From Microvelia longipes (Eukaryota > Arthropoda > Insecta > Hemiptera > Veliidae): DNA of 64,000 nucleotides. Of this stretch, positions 21,126 to 32,590 are shown piece after piece. The notes under the pieces are model-generated. The model did not search any database, was not told where the DNA came from, and saw nothing but the letters and a program-made list of their open reading frames with translations. Where the stretch lies: the NCBI GenBank assembly GCA_018340805.1, contig JACMZG010000008.1, positions 75,418,188 through 75,482,187 on the forward strand, in the 5' to 3' direction. The translations under genes were made by a program, and so were the position numbers. Every line of letters starts with the position of its first letter. Position 1 is the first letter of the stretch.

Positions 21126-22079
21126 CTATTTTGTTTTGCTTATCACTCCAATTAAGCACTAATTTAATCAAAGCATTATTTTAATTAATTGGTTTAGTTT
21201 TTTGTGATTCTTTAGATTAACAATATGTACTCCAAAAAGGAAATATTTAGATTTTAGTATACTTTATATTTTTAAGGAACATTTCTCATTTATCCCATAG
21301 CGATATTACTACTAGAAGCTTGAAACATCTTTTAGGGCTCTCAGGGGCTTTGTGTAACTTTATGGTAACCTCCTTCCAGAATGAGTTCAGGTTGTAATTA
21401 ATCAAACGCGGTCTGCTCTTCACACTTTGTTTTTATTTTGTTTTGAACTGTAAACATTCTGTTATACAATTTACTGTGATTTTGTACTGTTTAATTGATT
21501 TTATTTATTGCAGAAGGTGTTCAGATTACTTTTCCGAAGTTGTTAACTAAACCAGGCCCTATTGGTAATAATTTCTCTTTGGTATATCCCACTTATCGTT
21601 TTGTTGTTTATCCTAGATCCTATTTTATGTTAACGCTATATTTTCGTTAATATGTTTTGCGTTAGCGTAGCGTGAAAGTTAAATATTAATTAAATCAGAA
21701 AGTTTATTTATTTAGTATTCATTAACAATCTTAAGTAAAACTTATTCAAAGTCGAGTAAAATTGATTAAGGTGGTCCTAAAACAGTGGATAGTTGCATGA
21801 ACTACCGCACTGAGCGCTAGTTTTCACCTTGTTCCGCCTTTCTCAATATTGTTATCACTTTTAATTACAGACCTTTTATTTATGTTTATAGTTAGCAAAA
21901 CAATTTTTAATTTATTTATGAACATTTTTATTATTTTCAGTTTATATAAGATTAATTGTTTATAAAATACGATTAATAGGACAAATAAAAATTTAGATAA
22001 CATATAGATAACACGTAAATTAAATTTAGAATCATCTCGTCGTGGTTATTATGATATCAAGCCAAGTTAAAAATAACGC
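21126..22079. other. Non-coding, part diverged MITE copy
   Basis: No gene seen. 21766-22079 is a diverged direct relative of 22159-22540 in the MITE to its right (GGTGGTCCTAAAA, AGTTGCAT(G/C)AACTACCGC and ACGTAAATTAAAT shared in order). Confidence 0.6.
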
Positions 22080-22797
22080 TTAATATATACTATGATGTAG
22101 AAATTCATACAGTAGGGGTAGGGGCGGGGGTCACAGTGGTCTAACTCCCTACTGTTTTGGGTGGTCCTAAAAAAACAGGGATTAGTTGCATCAACTACCG
22201 CTTATCACTATTGTTATCAGTTTGAAATCAAGACTTCTATTTATGTTTATAAAAAATGTAAACAAGTCAATTTTTATCTTTCTCATTAACTTTTTTTCTT
22301 TTTTAGTTGTTAATAAGATATTTTTTTTAGAAAATAGGATAGATAACGTGTGTTACGAAAGTTGTGTTATAATGAGACAACGAAGACGTAAATTAAATTC
22401 ATAATTTCCCGGTTTGATGTTTGTTTACAAACATTTTTGATGTTTTGTTTACAAACATTTTGATGTTTGTCTACAAATCATGGTTATCGCAATATCAGAT
22501 CTACTTAAAATTAACACAGCGTTTATATTTTTATAACATTTTATGAAAATTATACCTTTAAAATAATTAATACAATTTTTAACATTGTTAAAGACCCTTT
22601 TAAATTATTTTAATCTTGGAATTGACGAAATAATTATTTTATATATGGGGTACAAGGTGAACCGACCTGCCACTAGTGGAGAAAGGGTGAACTTAAGGCA
22701 GGCCCATCTAAACCAGCTTATTCAGGGGGAGTTAGACCACTGTGTCCAGCGCCCCCACCCCTACTGTATGAATTTCTACATCACTTTAATATATACT
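22080..22797. mobile_element. MITE, 694 bp with ~60-bp inverted ends
   Basis: The ends GATGTAGAAATTCATACAG and its reverse complement at 22780 extend about 60 bp through a G/C-rich run to GTGGTCTAACTCC. Both ends are flanked by TTAATATATACT (22080-22091, 22786-22797), an apparent 12-bp target duplication. No coding sequence is supported. A reverse-oriented relative is at 57140-57655. Confidence 0.7.
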
Positions 22798-23004
22798 TTT
22801 ATTTTATTTTATGAAAATTTTACATCGAAAGCGATTTATGTTGCTAGTCTCTTGAAATTTTAGTCACTCGCGTAATAATGACATAAAAAAAACTTGTCGC
22901 CGGAGGGGTAAATCTGAACTGGAAATTTCCAGTGATTTTAGTCTCAACTAAAACTATAACTATATATTATAGTTATAAACTATAACGGTCAATTTTTACG
23001 GATA

Positions 23005-23884
23005 ACAGACATTTTTTACTAATATCACTATACTTAATTTTAACCGTGGGGCTTTGGGTGAACTCACACCGGATGGCCAGTCCGGAACCCCACAGAAAAA
23101 GGGGATTCCTTTGATTAGGAATCCTGGCCTAGTTAAGTCTGAAATATATCAGGGTGTTAATCAGAAAACAAAAGTAGCATTCAGAGTGTATAAGTTTATT
23201 AACAAAACTAAGTTGACATATATGTATATAAGTTGTATTAGAATAATTAGTATGTTATTATAGTATCAGATATGCTTAACAGGTCTAGGTAAGATCAGTC
23301 AGTTTATAAGTTAATCAACTACTATGCACATACAAACGGTAAATTCTCTACTAAATGACAAAGTATTACTTACAGGTCGCTGCGAAGAGCATGGTGAGGA
23401 GCATCTTAACTCTTCAACAAATCTTAAACTACTCTTAAACTACTCCTTTACTGATTAATTACTGATTTCATTACTGCTATTACTACTTAAAGATTTGGCT
23501 CAAGTACTAGCTTAAATAGCCAAGGGTGGTAACCCCTTCCAGAAGACCAATCCTATCGGAACGTGCGCTCATTGAAGCATAGTCTAATTAGACATGTTAA
23601 ATTCACGGTTTTCACTCACACTCAATCACACTGACATAACTACTCATTCATTTACAGGTTTTCAAGGCTAAAATAACATGTTTATAAACATGTTAATAAA
23701 CTTATACACTCTGAATGCTACTTTTGTTTTCTGATTAACACCCTGATATATCAGACTTAACTAGGCCAGGATTCCTAATCAAAGGAATTCCCTTTTTCTG
23801 TGGGGTTCCGGACTGGCCATCCGGTGTGAACTCACCCAAAGCCCCACGGTTAAAATTAAGTATAGTGATATTAAAAATGTCTGT
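23005..23884. mobile_element. Element with ~195-bp inverted repeat arms
   Basis: 23005-23204 and 23691-23884 are inverted copies at over 95% identity, starting ACAGACATTTTT and including GGCCAGTCCGGAACCCCAC. About 490 bp of unrelated sequence lies between. No ORF is supported. It could be a foldback element or an inverted LTR pair. Confidence 0.75.
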
Positions 23885-24055
23885 GGATATACTATTACTT
23901 ATTATTATTATTATTGTTATTATTAATTATTATTATTACTATTAAAAACGTCTGTGGATGTTATCTCATTGAAGCATATTTTAATTAGACATGTTAAATT
24001 CACGGTTTTCAATCACACTCATTCACACTGACATAACTACTCATTCATTTATAAT
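23566..24055. repeat. Direct repeat of ~90 bp
   Basis: A block starting CTCATTGAAGCATA at 23574 and running through CACACTGACATAACTACTCA recurs at 23968-24055 with a few differences. The first copy is inside the inverted-arm element and the second just outside it, separated by a (TTA)n run near 23900-23940. Confidence 0.7.
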
Positions 24056-24086
24056 AATATAAATAACTGCTCTGTGGAGTAATCCA

Positions 24087-24270
24087 AGTATAAGTAAATA
24101 AATAGCACTCAAAAAAAGTGCACTATAAAGATTGGAAAGAGATCGTTACTATCGATCGTTCATAGCACTCCAGAGAATGACTGATGATGGTCAGATGCGG
24201 CAGAAAGTTAACTCTCAAATAAATATTTTAACATACATCTTAGTGGAGAGACTATTTATTTACTTATACT
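24087..24270. repeat. 184-bp element with perfect 19-bp inverted ends
   Basis: AGTATAAGTAAATAAATAG at 24087-24105 is the exact reverse complement of 24252-24270. The 146-bp centre is non-coding. It is probably a very short MITE. 24271-24919 shows no gene, only a G(14) run at 24667. Confidence 0.6.
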
Positions 24271-24919
24271 CATTCATTTAGTTCTTCAAGGCTAAAAGAA
24301 AATGGTATAAAAACATCTGTAGTTATTATCTTGACCCTGAGATTGTTTGTTCCAACTCAGGGTGATTTCATCCTTCAAACATGTGTTCAAACTCAATAAC
24401 AAGCCTAACCAATGGTTATATTAATAATTTAAGTATGGTAATTTTTTTCATCAGGCTTTTGTTCAACATATCATAGATTTTTGTTGAAAATATTTGTTTC
24501 TTGTAGTGTTGAACAAAAATCTATGGCAATAGCTTAATAAAAAATGACCGAAATCTAATTTAACTTAACTTTTTAAATGTACCAAAATTAGTATCAAAAT
24601 TACCATATTTGCGTCCTAGCTACAATAATAGAAATTGTAAATTTGAATTTGCAAGAGTCAATTACGGGGGGGGGGGGGGGTGAAAAAAATTCTTGAAAGT
24701 CTAGGACCATGTTTTCCCCTCATTTTTTAAGGATTTAATATTGGTACATCTATATTTTTGCACCTTTTATATCGCCATTAATGGTACACCATTTGATTAT
24801 TGGAAGTTATTATTGTGTTACTTCTGTGCAATTATAATAATATTTAAAATTTCCCATAAATACTTTGTATTTTGATTATTTAATATTTCTTTTATTTAAA
24901 TAAATTTATTATTTGCTTT

Positions 24920-25430
24920 GTCGACGACACTTCTCTAAATTTCTATTAGAGAAAGTACTGCAACCAGCAGAAACTGACTTGGCAATCATTTCAAACTGGT
25001 TTCAGATATAATTTATACTGATGGTGACAGTGGTAAATATGAATATCGAGCAACATTCTCACCTAGGAGACCAAGCCACTTGTAGCTTTTAAAATTATCC
25101 AACAAGTCAAGTCATCCAAATACTTCAGCCTATAAATAGTAAACTTACTTGGTCTTATCATATCAGCTCACCTATTCTTTTTGCAAATTAAGAAATATTG
25201 CATCTATCTCTATAATAAATTTTTTACTATGCATTGGTCCAAAGAATATTTTATTATAACCTAATATTTTGGGGTGCGTGGGTTGAAAAAAATCAAACAA
25301 CAATATTTGTCAAAAAAATGTATAACTAAAAAAAATGTTCAGAGATGGTGACATTATCACACTTAATCAACTTTACGCTTTCTCCACACTTACATATGTA
25401 TATGTATATATACAAATACTACTCTGAACT
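24920..25430 (+). pseudogene. Degraded LINE reverse transcriptase
   Basis: Broken pieces in shifting frames: FVDDTSLN near 24920 (the YxDD motif), LTWSYHI near 25150, and a YYALVQ..L.Y / WGAW pattern near 25230-25280. These match, in order, the end of non-LTR RT. Frequent stops show an old copy. Confidence 0.4.
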
Positions 25431-25555
25431 CACTCAAATATAACATCCTCTAAAAGTTTTGATAAAATTAAACAAATTGTCAGGGGAATCTTTAAATTAA
25501 ACCTAAAGTTTCAACAATTAATGCTAAATGTATCTAAATATATATATTTTTATTA

Positions 25556-27076
25556 TTATCTTAACACAAATTTACATTTAATAGGGTCTAAAGTTCTTAA
25601 AACCAAGTAAAGTACTAACTTTATATCTTCAAATTTAGTAACAGGTAAAATTTTTAATTTTCTAACAACACTAGATACTATTGTTTTCAGTTCCATCATG
25701 GCAAATTTTTGTCCGATGCAATTTCTAGGCCCAGCGCTGAAAGGAATATATGCGTAAGGATGTCTTCCTTTAATTTCATCTTCGGAAAATCTCTCAGGAT
25801 CAAACTTTTCCGGATCAGGCCAATACTTTTCATTCATGTGGAAATGAAAAATGGGTAGGATGATATTGGTGGACGCTGGTATTATTGTTCCATCAATGAG
25901 TACAAGATCTTTTTCTAATAAACGAGAAATTCCTGCAACACTCGGGTATAATCTTAAACTTTCTTTAATCACTTTCTCTAGATAAACCATTCTTTGGAGA
26001 TCGTTAACTGTCGCATCTCGATCACTGCCCTCAAATAACTCTAATTGCTCTAAGTAAACCTTTTCTTGGATATCTTGATGTCTAGCTAAATTAAAGAATA
26101 TAAATGTCAGAGCAGCTGACGTAGTATCATGCCCTTCAAACATGAAAGTATCGACTTCTTCCCTAATTCCATCATCAGAAAGAGCTCCTGGGTTCTTCAT
26201 TTCGTGCTCCAGCATAAGATCAAGAAAAGCTCTTCGAACTTTTCCGGATGAGCTTATTGTTTGAGACGTCCCAGTGTTCTTCAAAGCTGATTTATTTCTT
26301 TTGATAACATCACTACTGAATTTCTGTAAGTAACCAACTGACTGTTTAAACCTTCGACCACCCGGCGACAAAGCAAATATAGTTTCATTGTATAAAATCG
26401 GACTCATCATCCTATGAGCTACTAATTCTGAAATGGTTTTTATTTCGGATACATATTTACGACCTGCTTCTTGTTCTTCCTCTAAGTTGATACCCATTGC
26501 AGCTTTAGTAATGACATCTAAAGTACTGTCACAGATATATCTTTCTATTGGTATATCTTCGTTGAGTTTACTCATAAATTTATCACAAAGAGCTTTCGAG
26601 CTTTTATTAAAAATAGGCATATTGTCTTCAAGAATTTTAAAATGGAAAGCCGGAGTAAGCATTTTCCTTCTTGTGTGCCATTTGTCACCAGTACTTGTCA
26701 ATAACCCTTCCTCTAACCAAGATTTAAAAATTAAATAAATAGTTCCTTTCGTAATATTCTCTGTATTGCTGAGAAGTACTTGAACATCATCAGCATCATA
26801 TAAATAAACAAGGCTGAATCCAAACAGCCAAACCCTCATTATTCTTGGATACTTTTTTAAATGTCCAATAGTCCAATCTAACATGTCTTCGTGGGGGGCT
26901 TTATGTAGCTCGATAGCATTTCCAAATAAAAAATAACCTTTGGGACCTGGAATATTCTGTATTAATTTGTACCTTCTAATCGAAGGGATGGAGCCAAATA
27001 TGTAAAGAATACCAAGACACGTTATAGAGAAACCAATTATTAAAAAAAATAATGTTTTGAGTAATAATAAAAACAT
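25556..27076 (-). CDS. Cytochrome P450, CYP4 family, single exon
   Basis: The 506-residue protein has the usual P450 length. An N-terminal hydrophobic anchor (residues 1-28) precedes the proline-rich hinge IPGPKG (42-47), so it should sit in the ER membrane. The C-helix WHTRR is at 133-137, the I-helix EGHDTTSA at 314-321 with the CYP4-type preceding EEVDTFMF, ExxR as ESLR at 372-375, DPERF at 426-430, and the haem loop PFSAGPRNCIG at 445-455 with Cys453 as iron ligand. All key residues are intact. CYP4 enzymes hydroxylate fatty acids, hormones or xenobiotics; the substrate cannot be told. There are no introns. AATAAA (minus) overlaps the end of the ORF at 25554-25549, and TTTTATATG at 27119-27111 is a weak TATA candidate. 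CYP4C-like is my best subfamily guess. Confidence 0.92.
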   Translation of the reverse strand: MFLLLLKTLFFLIIGFSITCLGILYIFGSIPSIRRYKLIQNIPGPKGYFLFGNAIELHKAPHEDMLDWTIGHLKKYPRIMRVWLFGFSLVYLYDADDVQVLLSNTENITKGTIYLIFKSWLEEGLLTSTGDKWHTRRKMLTPAFHFKILEDNMPIFNKSSKALCDKFMSKLNEDIPIERYICDSTLDVITKAAMGINLEEEQEAGRKYVSEIKTISELVAHRMMSPILYNETIFALSPGGRRFKQSVGYLQKFSSDVIKRNKSALKNTGTSQTISSSGKVRRAFLDLMLEHEMKNPGALSDDGIREEVDTFMFEGHDTTSAALTFIFFNLARHQDIQEKVYLEQLELFEGSDRDATVNDLQRMVYLEKVIKESLRLYPSVAGISRLLEKDLVLIDGTIIPASTNIILPIFHFHMNEKYWPDPEKFDPERFSEDEIKGRHPYAYIPFSAGPRNCIGQKFAMMELKTIVSSVVRKLKILPVTKFEDIKLVLYLVLRTLDPIKCKFVLR

Positions 27077-27972
27077 TTTTACACTAAAGTAAGTTTAAAA
27101 TATCACAGATCATATAAAACTAGTATATTTTTAAGTCCAATCCAAAATCTAATCAAAGTTATAAGAAAATAAGTCCTACTTATTTTCTTCAAATATAAAA
27201 CTTAAAGATAGAGCTAAGTTATAATTCAGTCAACTACACTGATATTTAATATTCTATTATAATATTTATCTTATTTAATTATGTATCTTGAAGTTAAAAT
27301 CAACAAAATTGAAAAGCTAAAACTAATTGAATGGGCAGATAAAACATATTGATACATTTGCATCGATATGTTTGTAGATAGGCGACATACCCTTGACATG
27401 CAGATGATAACCACTACGTACACTTCCTAAATAACAATATTTATAAAATTTAGCTATTAGTGTAATGCAGGAAATGCACCTAAGAGAGGGCCCCCCTGAT
27501 CATGCCTTCCCCCCTCGTCCAAAATATATTGATAAATTCTATAAATAATTACTATTGAAAAAAAACTTTTTATAATTTTTTATCTAATGCCAAAAAAATG
27601 TTATATAAATCGTTTATTAGGTTAAGGAAGAAGTATTTTATTCAAATCATAACAGAGTTTTCGTAACAGATTTTTTTTAGCGAATTTTTAAGGAAAAAAT
27701 TAACTTATGAAGTTCATTCATGGAGGGGGAGGTTTGGAATTTTTGGAACGGGGCAATCTTTGACTTTAATCAAGTTTATACACAAGAAAGTGAATACAAG
27801 AGATCTTATAAGATAAATTAAGAACAAAAGATTGTTTAATTAGTTATTTCATTAACATGCCTTAGCTTAATCGCTGTTAAAGTAAAGTAATAAATGTTAT
27901 TAATGGAGAGTTGGTTCATGTTGTAAAGTAGGTCTGTCAGAGAGTCTGTCTGTATAGGTTATATTTATACCT
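27077..27972. other. Non-coding flank of the P450
   Basis: No gene or strong repeat found. AT-rich, with one C-rich patch near 27487-27515. Confidence 0.6.
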
Positions 27973-28354
27973 GCCTGAGAAGATTATTTGTTACTGGACA
28001 TTCAAGGAGGAAGTGGTGTAGAGTGTCTAAGTGAGATGTACACATGGGACAAATTTCATCAGCTCGTAACATGTAAACTTTAGTATCTAAATATATTTTT
28101 GCCTGAGAACATTTGTTACTGGACATTCAAGGAGGAAGTGGTGTAGAGTGTCTAAGTGAGATGTACACATCGGACAGATTTCATCAGCTCGTAACATGTA
28201 AACTTTAGTATCTAAATATATTTTAACTAAATTAGAGCAAGAGAGTCTGGAGCTGAGCAAGTACTCTAATTTTATGAATATTGCCTTTGACCTGTATGTA
28301 ATGTATGTATGTATGACCTGTAAGGTTCTCCTAGACAAGAGAAAAGAGAGAGAG
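27973..28354 (-). pseudogene. LINE ORF2 C-terminus with internal 128-bp tandem duplication
   Basis: On minus, the C-terminal Cys-His motif ICPMCTSHLDTLHHFLLECP of a LINE ORF2 is encoded twice. A segment from GCCTGAGAA to about ATATATTTT occurs at 27973-28100 and again at 28101-28225. The upstream part (IFIKLEYLLSSRLSC) is on the right. A 5'-truncated, old fragment. Confidence 0.6.
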
Positions 28355-29180
28355 AGATTTCTGTATATCATGCATTATTTGAAAGTATAATGAGCTATGG
28401 ACTTCTTCTGTACGGACACGGTGAATCATCAGAGATATTTTTAAAGCAGAAGAAATTAATTAGGATTATGGCTGGAGCTAAGTACACAGCACACTGTAAA
28501 CCCCTGTTTGTTAAACTTAAAATTTTGTCTTTTTATTCGTTATATGTGTTTTTATGTCTAAAGTATATTAAGTTTAATTTAAGTAATTTTATTCAAGCTA
28601 AAGATGTTCATAGTTATAATACTAGAAATAAGAATAGTTTAGTACTTACTAGTCATAGGTTAGAGAAGTCCAGAACTGGCCATAACTGCTTAGGAATAAG
28701 TTTATTTAATGCGCTTGATTCAGAAATCCAAAGTCTTGCTTATAAAGAATTTTGTATTAGAATTAAGAATTTTTTGTTACTACATCCTCTTTATAGTGTT
28801 AGTGACTTTTTTACTTTAAAATTTACCTGATTGTTTTTTTAACTTAGATTTAATATTCTTGTATATTAGACTCTTCAAACTGTGATACTTACATATGTTC
28901 TATTTATAAAAGTTGTTAAATTTTTCTAGTCAATTGTTTTATACATGCAATTTTTAGATTTTTTTTAAGGATTAAACGCTGTGATATGTGTATGTTTTCA
29001 TTGTTTTGTGATGTCTCTTACCTTATTTTATTTATTGTTTTAACTTCAACTTAATATTTTACTTTTAAAATGTATTTACTTATGTTTTCTACATTTTGAC
29101 GCTATTATGCCATCTTGCACACTATGTGCCTGGTTTAAAATAAAGAGAATTATTATTTATTTATTTATTATTTATTTATA
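28355..29180 (+). mobile_element. 5'-truncated LINE, RT C-terminus and 3' UTR
   Basis: The open frame from about 28357 reads YHALFESIMSYGLLLYGHG and ends at 28830, with SLYVFLCLKYIKF and the NTRNKN motif common in the C-terminal part of CR1/Jockey ORF2. A 350-bp 3' UTR ends in AATAAAG and a (TTTA)n tail at 29150-29182. The coding part has no stop, so it is rather young. Confidence 0.7.
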
Positions 29181-29189
29181 TAGATCTGA

Positions 29190-30185
29190 GTAAGAGGAAT
29201 TTAAAACTCTTTCTATATTCAGGATAAATAGATGATTGTCGAAGGATTTCAATATTTTATTTATTCTTATCAAACAATTCTGAATCGAGGGTCATTAAAC
29301 ATTTTGAACCAATTTTAGCAAGTATATTTTTTATACTGTGAACACCAGTTATATTTTTTCAAGTTTATTAGACTATTATCTAATTGTATTAGTTTTGAGA
29401 GATACTGGAGAGGAAGTCTACCAGAGCTCATTTTTATAATTTTTGACCTTGACAACGTTATTGCCTTAAAAACTTTACTTGATATGGAGAGAAGTCCTAA
29501 CTCGAGTCGAAGCATATAGTGTGGAGTGCTGCGAGGCAGAAATAATAAACTTTTAAAAAATTTTGTTTGGAAGCTTTCAAGTGGCTGGAGGTAGCTGAAT
29601 ACCCAAAATTCACAACTGTATAGTGTGGTTGATAATGCGAGTGCATCAAATAGTCTTAATTTAGTCGTCCAACTATCTGACCTAGATTGCGCTAAGATAC
29701 TCTTAACTTTAGCGGACGCTATAGACCCTCTTTATATAAAATGAGCAGCCGCTTGTGAGGATTTGTTGGTAAAGTAAAAATAAACACCTAGATATATTCA
29801 ACATATTCAATTTTTTCACCTTGAAATGTTAGTGCTAACATTCGTGTAAATATGATTGATTTTGTTTTAGAAGTATTAAATTTAAGTTCATTTTCATTAC
29901 AGTATTGGGATAGAAGATTCAGTAGCTCTTGTGCTTCAGTATACTGCTGGACTAAAGCACAAGAGCTACTCAATCTTCTATCCCAATACTGTAATGAAGG
30001 GTAGAACATAGCAGACATAGTACGCTTAGGCATACTATGTCGTCCGCATAAAACAACATAAGTACTCCAATGAACTTATTAAGTTTTACACCTTTAAAAC
30101 CTTTATATTTAAAATAAACAATGATGTCAGAGATGAATAAACTAAACAAAAGAGCTGATAATGGTTCGCCCGAATTTTCATAACT
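29190..30185 (-). pseudogene. LINE RT fragment related to the 41-45 kb LINE
   Basis: On minus: GEPLSALLFSLFISDI and LMLFYADDIV (30180-30040), then an inverted-duplication insert, then AQELLNLLSQYCNENELKFN and ELGLLSISSKVFKAI (about 29500). The same motif order appears in the full-length LINE at 40731-45522 (GEPLSSLLFILFLADI, YCDDLV, ELGLRPLAVDVFKRI), so the two belong to one clade. Confidence 0.65.
29893..30041. repeat. Palindrome pair inside LINE RT
   Basis: Arms 29893-29936 and 29955-29998 (44 bp, one mismatch) surround an 18-nt spacer. A second palindrome has 9-bp arms 30014-30022/30033-30041. They fall between the YADD motif and the next conserved RT block, which splits the coding sequence. 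Confidence 0.85.
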
Positions 30186-30283
30186 AATTCATAATATGTT
30201 TTGCAGTCTGACGATATCTCGAACGTCCAAATTCAGTAGGGAAATTAAAAGTAATAGGCTGTCACAGGCCCTACTACTCCCTA

Positions 30284-31500
30284 ATTCGGACTTGCTTCGC
30301 TCGTCCTCAGAACAGTAAATTCGTTAAATTTATACTGCAACACGTCTTAGGACTCGCTTTGCTCGTCTTCAGATAGTATATAATTCCATTCAGTTCCAGC
30401 AACGCTGCTTAAAATTTATGATTCAACAAAAATCAGAAATATACTTGTCGAATTGAAACGAAATTTGGTGCTCTTATTTAATACGTATAGATATATACGT
30501 AATAAGATTATTTACCGATTTTTTACAAAACATGCAGTCATTTGATAAAAATTGAACTAATGATGGTGATAGTTAGATGAAACTTGGCTCATATATTAGT
30601 CTTATACATGGCTACATGCGAGCTAAATTTCAATCCTATCGTATCATTTATACTTTTCCTCATTTATACCGTAGCTATATAGGAAAAGTATTATGTTTGC
30701 AAAAAAAAAACGAAACCGGAATGAAACAGGAATTCTCCGTTTCAGGTGTTTTAAAGGCCTCCTGAGTGGTTTTTTGACAGTTATATGTATGTGTTTGCGT
30801 ATGTGTGTCTGTTATCACTGTAGCTCCTAGTGTATTTATGGTAAAGAGTAAAACAATTGGTTCAAAAAACAGTCTACTGCTGTAGTTGTGCTATTCGGAA
30901 AATAATTTTTGATGACGTCATTAACTCGAAATAATGACTCAGCGAAAAATTCGGACAGTTAGAATACGCAGAACAATGCGATCCGATTGAAATTTGGCAA
31001 GCATGTAGCCATGTATGAGACAAACATATGTGCTAAGTTTCATCTTATTATCAGCATTCATTCTTTTTTTATTAAATGACTTGTGTACGTTTATAAAAAA
31101 TTAAACGGAAACCTCGGAACTTTTCCTCATTAGATCGGATTCGCTACGCTCATCCTCCCTACTTCAGACTTGCTTCGTTCGTCCTCAGATAGTAAATGTA
31201 TCTGTATCATTCTTAGGGGTCACCCATATAGCACTGACGCTCAATGCTCCTTAATTTTTATGATCCAACTAAAATCATAGATATACTTGTCGTATTAAAA
31301 CGAAACTAGGTGCACTTATTTTTTAGGTAATAGTATACACTTGTACTAAACTTCAGACCATTTTCCAATTTTTTATAAACGTACACAAGTCATTCAATAA
31401 ACATTATAATGAGGTAAAACTAGACACATATGTTAGTCTTATACATAGTCACATGCGTGCTAAATCTCAATATGATCGCATCATTTTTCCGTGTTTTATG
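30284..31500. repeat. Diverged repeat family in direct and inverted copies
   Basis: 30284-30640 and 31160-31480 are direct relatives (GACTTGCTTCG(C/T)TCGTCCTCAG, ATACTTGTCG, CTTATACAT..C). In addition 30576-30643 recurs inverted at 30985-31045. No coding frame is supported. GCTTCGCTCG-type motifs link it loosely to the satellite at 37.2-38.5 kb. Confidence 0.55.
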
Positions 31501-31537
31501 ATTTTTTGACATTTTTGCTGAGTCATAAAAAATATTT

Positions 31538-31581
31538 TGATCACTTAAATTGCAATGCTATCATTGCAATTTAAGTGATCA
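31538..31581. repeat. Perfect 20-bp palindrome, 4-nt spacer
   Basis: TGATCACTTAAATTGCAATG at 31538-31557 is followed by CTAT and its exact reverse complement. Confidence 0.9.
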
Positions 31582-31885
31582 TAACAAGCGCCCAGTGTAT
31601 TAATGCTAGAGAGTTGATTTTTTGTCAAAAATCAGTCTACCGCTGTAGTTGTGTTATTCGGAAAAATGCTATCATTAATAAGCGTACTAACACTTGCATA
31701 AAGTGCATGTGTTAGCATTTTATAATTCTATTTAAGACCTGGTTTCACTAATTCCAGTGTCATTCATTATACTCAAGTGTTATGTTAATGTCCGTTTCTT
31801 TAAATTTGTATATAACGTATTATATTAAATAGTTAAATAAATTTTACACTTTAAAAAAATTGTTTTGTTTAATGACAATCGAAAC

Positions 31886-31903
31886 TGGCGCAGTCGGTAG
31901 GAT
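31886..31903 (+). promoter_or_regulatory. Errantivirus primer-binding site
   Basis: TGGCGCAGTCGGTAGGAT, the primer site typical of the 17.6/297 group of Gypsy elements. Confidence 0.8.
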
Positions 31904-32199
31904 CAGTGTAGGTAAATCTGGACCACTAATTTGGTAACTAATTTATTTTCGTTTTAACGATTAACTACTTAGACAATCCAACTTAAGTGAAATTTTTACC
32001 GTTACAACTTTAAAGAATCTTCCGATCATCGAGATCACCTCCAGATTTAGCAAAAGACACACATCGCCGTTGCCGAATCTACCTTTAGGCTTTGGAACTC
32101 CTGATTATTGGAATCACCTTTAAATTCTGCATAGGACACACATCGCCAATGCCGAATCTATTTATTGTTTAACTTCTGTTTCGTTTTCTTTTAAAAATT

Positions 32200-32590
32200 A
32201 CTTTAATTTAATATTTAATGAATATAAATTAAATTACTAATAAATACAAATCTCATTATATTATCTAATATTTAATAGATATAAAAATAAATTGGATATT
32301 CAATTATAAAATAATAAACCTATTATAAGATAAATGAATAACAACTTAATATTAAATGAATATAAATATTAAAATATTAAATTAATGATAAATATTTAAT
32401 ATTTAATAAATATAAATTAAATAATCTTTTGTATAATAAATATATAAATATTTAATGTCTAATTAATATAAACATTAAATCAAATAACCCATTATAAAAT
32501 AAATAAATAAAATTTAATATTTAATGAATATTAATATTAAAAGTCCTAAATAATTATAAGAGTATATGTAAATAATTAATAAGCGGTTCT
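32200..32590. repeat. AT-rich degenerate tandem stretch
   Basis: Variants of TTAATATTTAATGAATATAA repeat about ten times over 390 bp, in the leader between the primer site and gag. No coding function is seen. Confidence 0.6.

Noticed and set aside
24667..24680. G(14) run
   Set aside because: A simple homopolymer with no associated structure.
26433..26738. 101-codon plus-strand frame inside the P450
   Set aside because: It is a shadow of the P450 coding strand.
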